DNA of 64,000 bases, from positions 1,079,361,369 through 1,079,425,368 of the forward strand of contig CM062820.1 in assembly GCA_031772625.1 (NCBI GenBank), in the 5' to 3' direction. This stretch comes from Pinus tabuliformis. Its lineage: Eukaryota > Streptophyta > Pinopsida > Pinales > Pinaceae. Of the stretch, positions 32,098-44,047 are shown one piece after another. The position numbers and the translations under genes were made by a program. The stretch's first letter is position 1. Each line of letters begins with the position of its first letter. Below the pieces are notes generated by a model that worked only from the letters and a program-made list of their open reading frames with translations, searched no databases and was not told the DNA's origin.

Positions 32098-34053
32098 TGT
32101 TGGCATTATGGCATTATGGACATGTGTTGAACTTGATGGCAACCCTCTCATAGACGAAAATCTCACTTATATATGCCAAAGAAGCAGTTATCGGGAGCCA
32201 TTGAGCCATTGGGAGCTTATCGGAGCAATAGAGGCGCATTCTCTTATATAAAGAGCTTCTTGGGAGGAATCAGGCCTATATAACCCTTGGATGCATGCTT
32301 AATCATTATCGAGAGTCATTAGGCCATATATGCATGCTTTAACTCTATCGGGAGTTGTTCGGGCGATCAAAACCCATATATGCATACATTAATACTATCG
32401 GGAGGTGTTTGGGCACTTAAAACCCATATATATATGTATTACATAATAAACAATAGCATGTATGCATTTCCCCCTTTCGGTGGATAAACACAGTTATATG
32501 TGTTAATACATATATTTCAGCATATATGCGCATCGGTGGTTCGGGTATGTAACATCGTTGAAATCTCCGATTGCATTGGACCCGATGGCATATCTCTTTT
32601 GGTTTATAATAATATCGCATCCGCAGTATATCGCAATGCATAAAGGGTTGCCCACCCCAATCCTCCGATTGCGATAAGAGGTGGCAAACCCGATGGAAGC
32701 ATTAAAGGCAGCATATATTAACATCGCATCCGCAGTAATCGCCCATTTTATAAAGGCTTCCCACATCTAATCGCCGATAGTGATAAAAGGAGCGGACACG
32801 ATATATATATAAAACATGGTTAATGGCGATGTCGCATCCGATCCATCGGATCGGTCGTCGGCAATAGGTTATGGGCATGCACCGACAGTGATAAGGGGCG
32901 GACCCGATATTTCATTGTTATGGGTGCATTAAGTTTAAAGTCCGCCTTTTTTTGTTTGGACTTGTTTTTCGTTCTCTCGCTATATTTATCACTTAAATCA
33001 TCGATCAAAGCATGCAAGCCTCAGGATTTCGGATCCTCTGGTTTCGACTCATGGTTTTATCAAAAGCATGACTATATAAGAAGAAAAGAGATCCTTTGGC
33101 AATGCATCGATTATGAATTGAAGATCTTAAGGGCGAATTGATTGGAATTCTTGTGATCGGTTAAGGAGCAATTACTGAACCTAAATCAAGGAGAATGCGC
33201 GCAGAACAGAGAAAAGGATCGCAGGCTTGACGTTCAGACATTTCTTCGAGAGAAATCGCATTGCTTCGGGTGTATTGCAGTTCAGTAAGTAGCATAAGAG
33301 CAGCCAACCGTAGGGTTTCTTTTAAGCAGCAGTCATTCTTTAACTCTGATATAGCCTCCTCTGTTGTTCGCTAAAGGGTTCTAGGTGCGCATATTGGGTT
33401 TGTCTTGTGTCTAGCCTCCGGGCGCGCTGTAATATGTATATCATCTGTAATTGGGCTCTGAAATTGGCCTCTGTTGTTTTCTAAAAGGGCTCTGGATGTG
33501 CAATATTAAGTTCTTCCTGTGTAGCGATAATGTTTAGCCTCTAATCCTATGTATTGGGTTTTGATATTCAACCTCTATATTGATCTGATGCTTGGGTAAT
33601 TCTGAAGATTTGTTTATACTTGATGTCCATTCGATCTTCTTGGATCCAGTCTGAAAATTAATGAAACGTGGTCCTTGAACGAAGTAGGGGGTTGTAGCTC
33701 CCTTCCAGGAGAGACTGGAAAACGAGAGAGGGTTGTAGCTCTCTGTAGGCTACAGCCTGTGTACTGGTAAAGGACTGCACCAGTACAAACTCATTGTAAA
33801 AGAAGTTCTATTTGAAAGAAGATAGAGACATATTGCAGCAGGTGGTTTTCACCCACATTGGGTTTCCACCTTATATCTGGTGTTCCGTTGTGTGACAATC
33901 TGTTTTTTACTGTTCTTGTTCATCATGATATGGTACTGACATACAAGTTAATTATCAATTTTGGAAGAATAATTTAAAGCATAAATCTGGATGGTTTATT
34001 GAAAAGAAATTAATAATACTGATTCACCCCCCCTCTCAGTATTATTTCCAACA
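32098..34053 (+). repeat. 3' LTR of Sirevirus E (1956 bp)
   Basis: TGTTGGCATT to TTCCAACA. It carries an insertion of about 25 bp near 32698-32723 (gcattaaaggcagcatatat) that the 5' LTR lacks. Confidence 0.95.
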
Positions 34054-34058
34054 CCTTA
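34054..34058. repeat. Target site duplication (cctta) of Sirevirus E, right copy
   Basis: Matches 24668-24672. Confidence 0.95.
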
Positions 34059-35940
34059 TGGGTAACTGAAAGTGGGTTAGAAAAGTGGTGGTAAGGGCAC
34101 TGAAGTTGTCAAATGAAGCTCTAGGCAATTCAATATACCATTTCACTGCCGGACCAATGAGTGTTCTCTGAAAAAGGTGAAGCCTAATCGAATCATCATT
34201 TAAGGTGTTAGAAAAGCACCACAAATGAAAAGTCATTACGTGATTCGATGGATCTTCACCTGGATTTCCATTGAACTTAGGAATATCGGAGGGGAGTTTA
34301 TGAGGAATCACTGGCCACCAAGGGGCATATGCAATTGGATCATTCATCAGCCAGTTCAAATCTAGTAATTCTAGAGTTGCTACAAAAGGAAACTGTTGAT
34401 TCAGGTTTGGTGAAGTATACCTAAGATAAGATGGGATCACTTGAGAAGTTGGTCTTTGCATACCAGCATAATGTATTTGATGTTGGAACTTTGATAAGGT
34501 TGTTGGACATAGCCATTATAGTATGGTTGTTGATAACCGTTTTGAAAATGCGGTTGTCCATTACCTACAAAGCCTTGTTACTCAAGTCCTCGGTAAGTTT
34601 GCTAGAATTTTGGTTGTTGATATTGTACTAGCCATGGTTGTTGGACCATTTGCTATTGCCCAATACTAGATGATTGACCAAGATGTGGAGTGATAGTACC
34701 TGTTTGACCCTGAGTCATTTCAAGTAAGGAAGCACTAACCTGACGTTGCGATTGAGTTGTAGAGACAAGAGGTTGTTGTATTGCAACCTGAGAGACTTGA
34801 GGTTAACACACAATAGGCATTGCTTGTACTTGTGACATAGTCACAATAGTAGGTGTAGTGGGAATACTCGACACATGTTGGACCGGTTGCATTGAATATA
34901 CAACCCTTGGTTGTTGAGGTAGTATTGGTACCCAACCGTTGGATGTAATTCCAATCTGACCTGAATTTTGTTGTGAACTCTCATATGGTTGCTCTCCAGG
35001 AGGGAAAAATTAAAAAGCATACTGCCCTCCATATGGCGGTAGTCCAGTGTTCAAAGGATATATCGGTCTTTGAAGACTAGTCTGCCTAAATTGATATTGG
35101 CATGTAGGATCAATTTTTTGAGTTTCAACATAAGAAATACCAGATGAGACTCTGGATGAACAAATAGGAACAGACCATGTCGTCGAATCAGTCCCTGAGT
35201 GGACTCCAGCTAGTGATTGATAACTAGTTGGGATAGATGGTATACCAGCAAACATTGTAGGAATGGCAGCAGGAAGCTCTATTGTAGCTGTATCAGATGA
35301 CACAGTCCTAGATGTTGATGGTTGCTCAGACATGTTTAGTCTATCCAAAAGATTTCCTAGCGATTCGACAGGAACTTGCGATGAAGGATGATTAAAAGAA
35401 CTAACTTCAGGAGTAGAAGGATACAGATGAATCCCAGTCCCAAAATGTAATGGGGTACTGGATGGAAGATCCTCTACTATCTCTTCTATAGCAATCAGTC
35501 CAGGTGGAAGAGGTAGACCATCAGGTCCATAAAATATTTTTGGAGCCGAAGAAGGTATAGCTTCTGCAGTGACAGATACTGGAGGGGTGACACCTTCTGA
35601 ATTCTGGAACTCAACTTCCAGATGTTCAGGTAAGTGAAATTCAGTCTCTGGATCAACTCTAGATGGAGTTGTTTCAGGAATAGAAGTGTCTACTGTTACA
35701 CTAGGATTAGTTCTAATGTCCTCTTGCAAGTGCAGAACTTCTTCTGTAAAGGAAAATGTACCAGAAATTATCGGAGAAAATGTAGTCTCTGACGATGTTG
35801 AAACACAAGTTTCAAATAAACTAGGATAATTGGACTCAGTTAAATAAGACCGTTTTGCTCAGAATGGTTTTGTTTCTGGGGTCAAAGACAGTTGACTCGT
35901 CTCCACGAACGACAGGGTTTTGATTAACTTTCTTCCACGA
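34059..35940 (-). pseudogene. Gag N-terminal and middle part of element D
   Basis: Frames 34461-34042 and 35729-35010 with broken sequence between. The first has LPSDIPKFNGNPGEDPSNHV, TFHLWCFSNTLNDDSIRLHL and WYIELPRASFDNFS, the capsid-like part shared with A and I. The second matches the Ser/Pro-rich N-terminal region of A (LPLPPGLIAIEEIVEDLPSS). The N-terminus near 35940 has lost its frame. The 3' end is cut by Sirevirus E. Confidence 0.85.
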
Positions 35941-37682
35941 TTGCAGATTACTTGATCAACTCAAAATTAAAGGGGAGAATAATATTATTCCGAATTAAAT
36001 AAATTTTAATGACGCTTTGACACAACTTTGCTTTTTCAATTTTTAAGAGTCGAGAAAAAGCTAAAGATGACTCTAGTCCCCTTCGATTTTTAATGAGCCT
36101 GAAGTGACAAGTGCTTAGATGGACCTTTTCTTTTAAGGAGTCGAAAAGGAACGAAAGTGACTACTCTGGAAATCTAGACAGAGGGATTACCAAACCAATC
36201 ACAAAACTGTAATATACACCTTGGTGATAAATTAAAGAGAAATTACCAAGGACTTATGTACGGCAGTCAATCTTCTCGAATGTTGTGTTTAGTGCATTGC
36301 AATCGATAGGGTGGCAGACACGGCTTCCTATGGATAAAGGATATAAGCCTATTGTGGTCTCCCAATATATACTCAAGTACGGGGAGCACAAGTTTGTGCT
36401 AGCACTTATCGTATCAAAGAGGAGGAATCACCCAACCTTCGATGAAAACAATAGTTACTAGATTTTATGACGCCGGAACATGTCTCTAGCCTAGACCTCT
36501 AGTTGTGTTGCGTTAGGTTCCAAAGTGTTGTTAAGTTCATTTAAATTTATTTTAGAGTTGATCTTGTTTAGAAGTTTTCCTTTCAATGGTTCATCGTGTG
36601 ATGTAGATGTAAAATTCCTAAATGCAATCTACAATGATAAACAATCGTTTTTTATTTTTAGCAATGAAAATCCTAGCTACTAAGGAAAGAAGATTACGAT
36701 TTATTTCAAACAAAGAGCAAAGAGCACACACTAAATGCACTTTTCCTAAATCATTTTTCGCACACAGTCTAAATGCAAATGAAAATGCATGTATTTGTTT
36801 TTCATTCCCTTTAATGTGAAAAATACCAAAAAGGAAAACTAAGTAGAGCAAAGATCTGAAATATTTTTACTCAAAGCGACATTTCGACAATTTCTTTTTC
36901 AAAATGGAAAGGAAGACTAAACGCCACTTTTCGATTTCGAATAGAAAATGCTTTCGACACTTCAAATATCAACAAATCAAATCAAATACATGACAAAAAG
37001 TTTAATCGACTATCTAGAGAAGGAATACTTTACGACACTTCTCTTTTTGACACAAAATGACAGTTACGACACTTTTTGCACCAAAACGACAGATCAATTT
37101 AAGCAACTTTTCGACAAAGGATTGTAAATGATGGAAAAATACATAAAAACATTTACTAATCCTAATCAATGGAGGCTAAACTATGTAAAGCAAGCAGGCT
37201 TCAGCAATGAGATACTGTTCATAAGCAGCAAAAACAACTAAACAGAGTTGAAAACAAAGACGAAAAACCCCAAATTTCAAGGAGAGAAACAAGTTCAGTC
37301 AGTCATCACACTTGCTACACTCAGGAAGTGCAATGAATATTGGTTGACAATGACAGACAATGTGATGGGCCAGGGAGCACAACTGAGATGGGTTTTGGCT
37401 TAAATTTGCAGCTGATTTCAGTGAGTTACGCTGAGCTATTATGGAAAGTAAAGAGAAAAGTACAGGGGTATGATCTTGGGAGGTTACTAAGCCACCAAAA
37501 GGGCATATAGAATGATTGTAATTCAGATGTTCAAATCATAAACTAAACTGGAGATTGACTAAAGCAACATTCATCTACTTTGCAATTACAGAGCAAGAGC
37601 AGTTCGAAGGCTATTTGGCTAATTTCAGGCTTCGTCTATAGTTTATAAAACAAACAACAAAAAAAACAAAACATATATTCGA
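35941..37682 (-). other. 5' leader of element D, non-coding
   Basis: About 1.74 kb, aligning with the leader of A except for an extra segment of about 265 bp at 36190-36455. No ORF is supported; small frames here are not shared in A. Confidence 0.7.
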
Positions 37683-37700
37683 TCCCCAGTGGAGTCACCA
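37683..37700 (-). promoter_or_regulatory. Primer binding site of element D
   Basis: Minus strand TGGTGACTCCACTGGGGA, three bases from the LTR. It is the site of A with two C-to-T type changes (minus strand). Confidence 0.8.
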
Positions 37701-37703
37701 TTT

Positions 37704-38744
37704 TGTTTATGGGAAAACTAGTGTCTTTTCGATCTGCTAGCCCTCTAGGATTGGCAACTATCCTAGAAACAAACAATCAAAGCAATTTGGGATTTCCTCT
37801 ATGTATGATAGATAAGAGAGAGGCAAAGGAACCAACCTGGGTCTTCCACTTAACTCCTTGCTTGATCTCTTTCCCTCTTGACAGAGCTTGCAACTCCTCT
37901 CCATACTTATCCTGCTTGGAGAGTACCTGTAGAAACACAGTAACAAAGAACTATCAAAGCATCTCGATCTATTATATCATAAACAATGCAGAATCAGAAA
38001 TACATTGAACATACAATGGCATTCACAAGTAACAACATTAAAAAATACACGATTGTATGGAGGAAAACTCAAAGAACTTTATTAAAATAGAAGGGAGAAT
38101 TACAACCCAGCTGTCTAATCCAACATCATCCTCCCAACAACAAAGCCCTCTTCACCTCATGAAAAGCAAGATCACCCAACAATACAATTCTCTTTCTCAA
38201 ATACAAACTATCAGCACTTCCTTACAAATTACAAAATTCCAGCCTCTAGATCTCTCAGATGAGGGATCCATTTATAGATGTATGCAAGGGTGTGAGTCAT
38301 CTCTGGGTTTTTGATTAGTGTCATTCCACTTGTTGTTCTTGGTTCCACTTAGAGATTTCTTGGATCTCTTACTCATCCTTGGGCGAATTCAGAGAGGCAA
38401 GTGTCATAGGAGAAGTTTCTAGAAGATTCCATGAGCATCCACTTAGCAAACTGTCTCGAACATTTGTCCATTCTCGCTCATCACACCCCACAGAAGGCTT
38501 CTTCAGTATGCATCACACTTGGCTAGTGTAGAAGTCAGTATGCATTGCACCCTGACAGTGGAGCAGTCAGTATGGTCCAGTTTTGGCCAGTTCTGAGTGG
38601 TTTTTCAGGTGGAAATTCTAGGGAATGATGTAATCAGTTGACCATGATCCTTTAGGGTATGAAACAACACTTTTAGGGGTTAAAGAGCCCTTGGTTTATC
38701 GACATATAAGATTGGGGTTGTAGTGCCCAAATATGTCTATAACA
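37704..38744 (-). repeat. 5' LTR of element D (1041 bp)
   Basis: Plus-strand ends are TGTTTATGGG and CTATAACA. It is the homologue of the LTR of A at 15901-16945. The following bases gtggc (38745-38749) would be its target duplication if the partner could be seen. Confidence 0.9.
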
Positions 38745-40528
38745 GTGGCCACCATTGCTATTACCTCCTCACACCAATCCACTTCATAACCCACTTAAAA
38801 CCTTTCAACAAACACTGGTACTTATCAAACTCTATCACAAAAAGCCCAGCACTGAATTCATGCAGAATTATTGAAATCAGCAGGGCTTTGTCGTGTGGGT
38901 AGAGATGGATTATTGTTATTTCATTGCCCAAATCCTTGAAATCCTTTCATGCGTTACATTTCTCGTCATCATCGATACCCAATTCAATTACTCAATCCCA
39001 AAATCCCATGTGGATTACATAAAAACTTGCATAAAAGCTCAGGTTATCACAACCCACTTGCTTTCTCTTGAGAAAATGCTCATCCATTCCTCTGCCTCTG
39101 CAAAATATATCGGTAAATCCTCCAAGAAAACCAGTCGCCGAGTCAACTCTCCGTAACCGCAGTTAACCCGTGCATTCAAACACCATCATTCGGGATATTT
39201 TCGGGATACGAGGGCCGGATATGGTGTTACTGGGAGTTTTATTTGTAATAAATGGCCGGCATGGCTAGTTGCTTGGAATAGAGCCAGCTGGTGGGAATCG
39301 ACGACTCTCATTTCCCAGGAACCCTGAATCGTCGGTCCAGAGGGCTTGGCCGGCATTCAGAAAATCGTTGGGTATATTTGGCATTTTGTTGGTTGCAAAC
39401 AATGTGTATCAAGGTGGATTCAGAGCCTGGTGTTGAATTTACGAGGCTGTTAACGGAATTTCTTGGCTTTATTTTATTTTTAATTACTTCCAAACATCTC
39501 CGACGCCATTAATGCAACAGATTCAAAAAGTTGGACAAATGCTAGTTTACCCTGAATCTAAGTCAAGCTAAAGAGATCTCTACAAATTGCTCCACACATT
39601 CCCTGAATATTAAAATGCCGCATTGTCAACATTTAAGCTGATTCCCAGAAATTAAGGTTATTGACCCGAACTTGTGGGATAAGGGTGACTCATATCGTCT
39701 TGTTTTTCTAGGTAAAAGAAATAGCTCTAAATCTAGAAAGAATTATAGAAATTATATTGAAAATTAGAGTTCTGCTTTGTCTAAATCTAGTTAGAATTAT
39801 AGAAATCATATCGAAAATTAGAGTTCCATTTTATCCTTTCAGTTAACCCTCCTGAATTTTCCACATTAAATTAATAGCCTTCCGTATTAGTTTAGCTTCC
39901 ATCAGTTCTCTGTCATGTGATGAATCAAATGAGCATGCATATTATTCAATCCAGTGTATTTGCCTCCGCTTGTTTAAGTTTTTTTTTTTTTTTTTTCATT
40001 CCTATTAAGCATAGGAGAACAGAGTAGTGCAGAGCAGAACATGCTGTTAAACTTACTGATGAAATGCATGAACCAGAGAGTTTAGCTAATAGACACAGGG
40101 TAAACAAGTCGATTAATTTAATTAAGAAATATTCTGACTGAGAATATGCCCATATCGGAGAATATCACAAACATGAAGTCCAATACGAAGAAGAAGAAAG
40201 ATGTGAGATCGATGTTAAGATTGAGATTGATCACCCAACTGGAAATTTAAGCAGAATTGATAAGTGGAGAAAGAGATAGACCAATAAGAGTTTTATATAT
40301 TTTGCTATTGATTAAATGGACAAAATAGTGCCGAATCCACAAGCAATTATATTCAACTATAATAAACTTAAAGTAATTTGCAACTTAAATACAAATATAA
40401 ATAACATATAATTATACAAGGGCTTATAGGTTTCAAGAGTTGGATTGAACACAAAATATAAAATTTAGATATTAGATCATTTTTTTTTCTACATTAAAAT
40501 GCCCATAGGCCCTAAGGGTTGAGCCTAA
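38745..40528. other. Unassigned region, no element recognised
   Basis: About 1.8 kb right of the D LTR with less repetitive texture than elsewhere. There are short frames, for example an 87-codon plus frame at 38893-39156 starting MWVEMDYCYFIAQILEILSC, and a 73-codon one at 39291-39512. I recognise no family in either strand. A 54-bp tandem duplication sits at 39726-39833 (tctaaatctag...), and a run of about 19 T at 39979-39998. It may be old host sequence into which D inserted. Confidence 0.35.
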
Positions 40529-41100
40529 CCTTTGATACCATATGTAACAACCCCGAAATAAAAATACATAATTAATTAGATTAATCAAGTGAATTATAAT
40601 CAACATGCAATTTATCAACTAGTTAACATTAAATTTCAAAAGAAATGTGAGAGACAACTTACCTGTGGAACGCTAGTTGAATTCTGCTAACTGCAACAAA
40701 GTCTTGGGGACGACTCTCCACCCAACCATAGGCTCAATTGAACAAAACTTTGCTACAACTGGCCACCCCCGAGCCCTCAATCAACGTACTATTGCCAGGG
40801 TATCCTTTGTCTCACAACACTATTCTCCCAAGAGAATGGATGGTGGAATCATGGAATCATGGAATGCCTTTCATCTTCCTCCCCATCTATTAAATAGAGC
40901 AAACATTGAAAGTGGAACCACATGCACACACTCCATGTGTCAACATGCAACTTTACTGCTTTCTCGTTTTATTTTTTTGTTTTTACTTTTTGATAGCTTT
41001 ACTGATTTTTACTGTTTTTCTTGTTTTATTTCTTTTGTTTTTACTTTTTGATAGCTTTACTAATTTTTACTATTTTTCTGTTTATTCTTATTTATATTTA
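40529..41100 (-). repeat. Probable LTR fragment with adjacent primer site
   Basis: Minus strand reads CGGGGTTGTTACA, then TA, then TGGTATCAAAGG (40540-40529), i.e. an LTR end followed by an initiator-Met-like primer site with two changes from TGGTATCAGAGC. The LTR would extend right from 40543. Its other end is not clear. A 57-bp tandem duplication (ttttactttttgatagcttt) sits at 40981-41090. Confidence 0.5.
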
Positions 41101-41237
41101 TTTAGAGCATGTAATTAATTTATAATTTTATTATTATTATTTATTTAATTTATTATTATTTATTATTTAATTTATTGTTTATTATTTATTTAATATTATA
41201 TTATATTATTTATTATTTATTATTAAGGGACATTATA
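41101..41237. repeat. AT-rich low-complexity stretch
   Basis: About 130 bp of attattattt and tttaat units. It replaces the first 75 bp of the left LTR of element G. Confidence 0.8.
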
Positions 41238-41617
41238 CATAGTAATAAATAAGGTGGTTAACCCGTATCATGTAAGGGATCACAAGTAGTTAGCAATAAT
41301 GTAATAAACCCATGGTATTAGATAGATGGTATTGAGGGAACCATGGTAATGACCCATGGTATTGTATGTATGAGACCTATATAGAGGCTAGAGGCTCCCC
41401 ATTGAGAGAGGTCAAAGATTATTGTATGAAAAGGCATATGGCTTGTGGAGTGTTCTCCTTCCTTAAGGAGTGAATGTATGGTGTTGCTCTACCTTAAGGA
41501 TTTGATCAATAAAGAAGAATTTCTATCTATATTAAGATCTTGTTATTTCTTGGGTTTATTTCTATTATCATATATTTCTGGGTTAGATCTATAACAAGTG
41601 GTATCAGAGCTATAACA
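41238..41617 (+). repeat. 5' LTR of element G, 5'-truncated
   Basis: Aligns with 43542-43908. It ends tctataacaagtggtatcag and then agctataaca, so the outermost 21 bases include a copy of the primer site (see findings). Confidence 0.85.
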
Positions 41618-42238
41618 AGTGGTATTAGAGCACTTTCTTGGGCAAAGTGGAGAATTTATTTATTTATTTATTTTACAGGAATTTTTGGGGCGGCGAGTTT
41701 GCAGATCAGATCTATATGTTTTGGTGCAAAATCTGCAGAACCTAATTGTAGATCTGAGTTGTTGCAGAAAAAATATCTAATTTGAAAAAAAAAATCAGCC
41801 AAATCGGAGTCCGGATGAGGGAGATATTGCTGATTTAAAAATCAGTTGGGTTGCAGACATTTTTCGGGGCGGCGAGTTTGCGGAGAAGATCTGTACATTT
41901 TGGTGCAAAATCTACAGAATCTAATTGTAGATCTGGATTTTTTGTGAAAAAATACCCAAGTTAAAAAAAAAAATCAGTCGAATTGGAGTCCGGATGAGGG
42001 AGATATCGCTGATTTAAAATCAACTCTTTTTTTAAGAAATTTTTTGTGACGGTGGGACAGTTGCAGCGCGGATCTGAAATTCCAGTGCCTAGATCGAGAT
42101 TTCTACCACATGGGAAGATGTAGAATGGTTGTTCTATTTCTGAAAACAGGTCATAATAGGGATTCTGAGCAATATTGATGGAATTGTGGCCATTTCAAAT
42201 TTTCGCCAAGTAAGCGCTTTGTTTTCAAAACCCTCTTC
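41618..42238 (+). other. Leader of element G with 178-bp repeats
   Basis: Starts agtggtattagagc, a second, mutated primer site. Two copies of a 178-bp unit begin at 41681 and 41859 (cggcgagtttgc, ggtgcaaaatct, gagtccggatgagggagata). A third, diverged partial copy starts near 42037. Confidence 0.8.
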
Positions 42239-42871
42239 ATGGCGGTTCTATGTTTTACAGGAAAAGATAATGGTCCTACTATTGAAGAATTCATAAAAAA
42301 TCAAAAGTCAGTATGGGTAAAAAATTGGAAATTTTGGGTAGTGAACCAGTTTAAAGATGAGGTGGCCACATGGTGGGAATTATTTAACAAAAAGAAGTTG
42401 TACAACCTTTCAGATGAAGAATTTGAAAAATTACTTTTAGATAGATGGTCTCATGCCAGAAAACAAGATAATGAGAAACATGTGGGGTTATTTCCTACCG
42501 GTATCTCCTTATTGCAGGTTCATGGATTGCTTCAGAAGGAGAAGATCGTTGTGTCTGTAAATCCTAGTTGCAAGAAAAATCTTATAAGTGTTAATTTGGA
42601 AAAAATATTGCAAGTTCCAACAAAACACATTGAAACCGCATAGATTGATAATGAGGATGTTCAAGTTTATAAAGATTTGAAGATTTCTATGGACAAGTAT
42701 GTATTGCATTTTGATTTTTATGCTTCAGATATGGCTAATGAGGATGTTGTTTTGGGATACCCTTGGATGGAATTGGTGGGTACTATAAATATTAATGTGC
42801 AGAAGAAATTCCTGAAGCTCTGGTATAAAAAGAAGAAAATTACATTACAGGATATTTCCATCAATAAATAG
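42239..42871 (+). pseudogene. Gag-protease remnant of element G
   Basis: One frame broken by TAG at 42641-42643. The first 134 codons have a gag-like part (VKNWKFWVVNQFKDEVATWW ELFNKKK) fused to VSVNPSCKKNLISVNLEKIL. After the stop it reads FDFYASDMANEDVVLGYPWM then ELVGTININVQKK, the C-terminal part of a gypsy protease. The protease active-site motif is not visible, so gag and protease are internally deleted. After 42871 an acidic tail repeats (VESKEAEAEDV, then VESKEAEAKNI 114 bp later). Confidence 0.75.
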
Positions 42872-43466
42872 GTAGAGTCCAAGGAGGCTGAAGCAGAAGA
42901 TGTTCCACGGACTGACATATCAGGTGATGAGCCAATGATGGTCGACAACCAAACACAAACATCAAACAAGGTACCTGAAAAATAGGTAGAGTCCAAGGAA
43001 GCTGAAGCAAAAAATATTACATCGGATGAGGACTTAGTGGTTGAAGTAATATTGGAAGATAAGAAACAACAACAGGCACGACAACATGTACCAGATACCA
43101 ATCAGGCTCCATTAAGGGGTGAATTAAAGAAAGATACACGGTTGGTTAACACTTCAGCATATCACCACCCACATCAACCCACAAGAAAACAACTAACAAG
43201 ATGGAAAAGAATTAACCACAGGGACAACAACCCCTGTAGGATAGATAGAGAGGGGCGACGATCCACCTACTACGCATCAACATAGAAGAGCCGCCAGGGT
43301 CAACCTCCATCTCAAGCGAGCGAGGCACCAACTAGATCGAGAGCTCACCTTTCTCTGGGATGGCTAGATGCACGTGCATGGTACCAGTGGACTACTCTTT
43401 TGAGTAGATCTTATTATTTGTGTTCTTCCCATGTTTCGGGGACGAAACATGTTAAGGGGGGTGGAA
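42872..43466 (+). other. 3' tail and polypurine tract of element G
   Basis: Remnant frames are rich in Gln, His and Arg. A 114-bp spaced duplication of ataggtagagtccaagga occurs at 42869 and 42983. The polypurine tract AAGGGGGGTGGAA (43454-43466) abuts the 3' LTR. Confidence 0.7.
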
Positions 43467-43908
43467 TGTAGTATACCTAGGGGGGATAATATGGGGTACA
43501 AAGGGAGGTACCCAAGGGAATAATGTAATAATGGGATGGGCCATAGTAATAAATAAGGTGGTTAACCCGTATCATGTAAGGGACCACAAGTAGTTAGCAA
43601 TAATGTAATAAGCCCATGGTATTAGATAGATGGTATTGAGGGAACCATGGTATTGTATGTATGAGGCCTATATAGAGGCTAGAGACTCCCCATTGAGAGA
43701 GGTCAAGGATTATTGTATGAACAGGCATATGGCTTGTGGAGTGTTCTCCTTCCTTAAGGAGTGAATGTATGGTGTTATCCTACCTTAAGGGTTTGATCAA
43801 TAAAGAAGAATTTCTATCTATATTCAGATCTTGTTATTTCTTGGGTTTATTTCTATTATCATATATTTCCGGGTTAGATCTATAACAAGTGGTATCAGAG
43901 CTATAACA
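43467..43908 (+). repeat. 3' LTR of element G (442 bp)
   Basis: Starts TGTAGTATACC after the purine tract and ends GAGCTATAACA. The last 21 bases repeat the LTR end plus primer site. Confidence 0.88.
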
Positions 43909-43910
43909 AA

Positions 43911-44047
43911 GGTAATAGATGTGTATTGGTGTATATATTATGTGGTTGGGCTAGTTGAAGGTGAACTAGTGGTGAAGGTGAATTCCTAAGAATAGAAAAG
44001 GTGGTTGTTGATGATGATAATGATTTCCACCATTTATAAAGACTAAC
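43911..44047. repeat. 137-bp direct repeat, copy 1
   Basis: From ggtaatagatgtgtattggt to ctataaagactaac; near-identical to 45529-45665 (only a few differences). Confidence 0.92.

Larger units (their letters stand above)
24673..34053 (+). mobile_element. Element E: Sirevirus-type Ty1/copia retrotransposon (9381 bp)
   Basis: LTRs are 24673-26603 and 32098-34053, with 5-bp duplication cctta. Inside are an initiator-Met primer site, a gag with three CCHC knuckles, protease, integrase, reverse transcriptase and RNase H. A ~560 bp tail follows with repeated polypurine tracts before the 3' LTR, which is a described Sirevirus mark. There is no envelope-like ORF. Coding damage is light: stops at 28394, 28658 and 29859 and one frameshift near 29390. 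It sits in the gag of D. Confidence 0.93.
16946..38744 (-). mobile_element. Element D: second Tat-like Ty3/gypsy element, split by Sirevirus E
   Basis: Minus-strand order is 5' LTR (37704-38744), primer site, leader, gag (35940-34059, resuming 24667-23699), protease, reverse transcriptase, gypsy RNase H, integrase, then an archaeal-type RNase H (19690-19265) and a region with an opposite-strand gene (17958-19061). No 3' LTR is seen before the LTR of A. The simplest reading is that A inserted into the 3' region of D and the D 3' LTR lies left of base 1. The left boundary given is therefore only where A begins. Confidence 0.8.
41238..43908 (+). mobile_element. Element G: small non-autonomous gypsy derivative (gag-protease only)
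   Basis: Left LTR 41238-41617 (5' end missing), leader with 178-bp repeats, gag-protease ORF remnant 42239-42871, variable tail, and right LTR 43467-43908. Before the right LTR is a tcggggacgaaacatg string and the purine tract aaggggggtggaa, both typical of the 3' end of chromovirus-like gypsy elements. It has no reverse transcriptase or integrase and would need another element's enzymes. It resembles the TR-GAG/LARD class. Confidence 0.82.

Noticed and set aside
40677-41051. 124-codon plus frame
   Set aside because: It overlaps an LTR-like piece and a T-rich tandem duplication; the C-terminal Phe/Leu run is the T-rich repeat.
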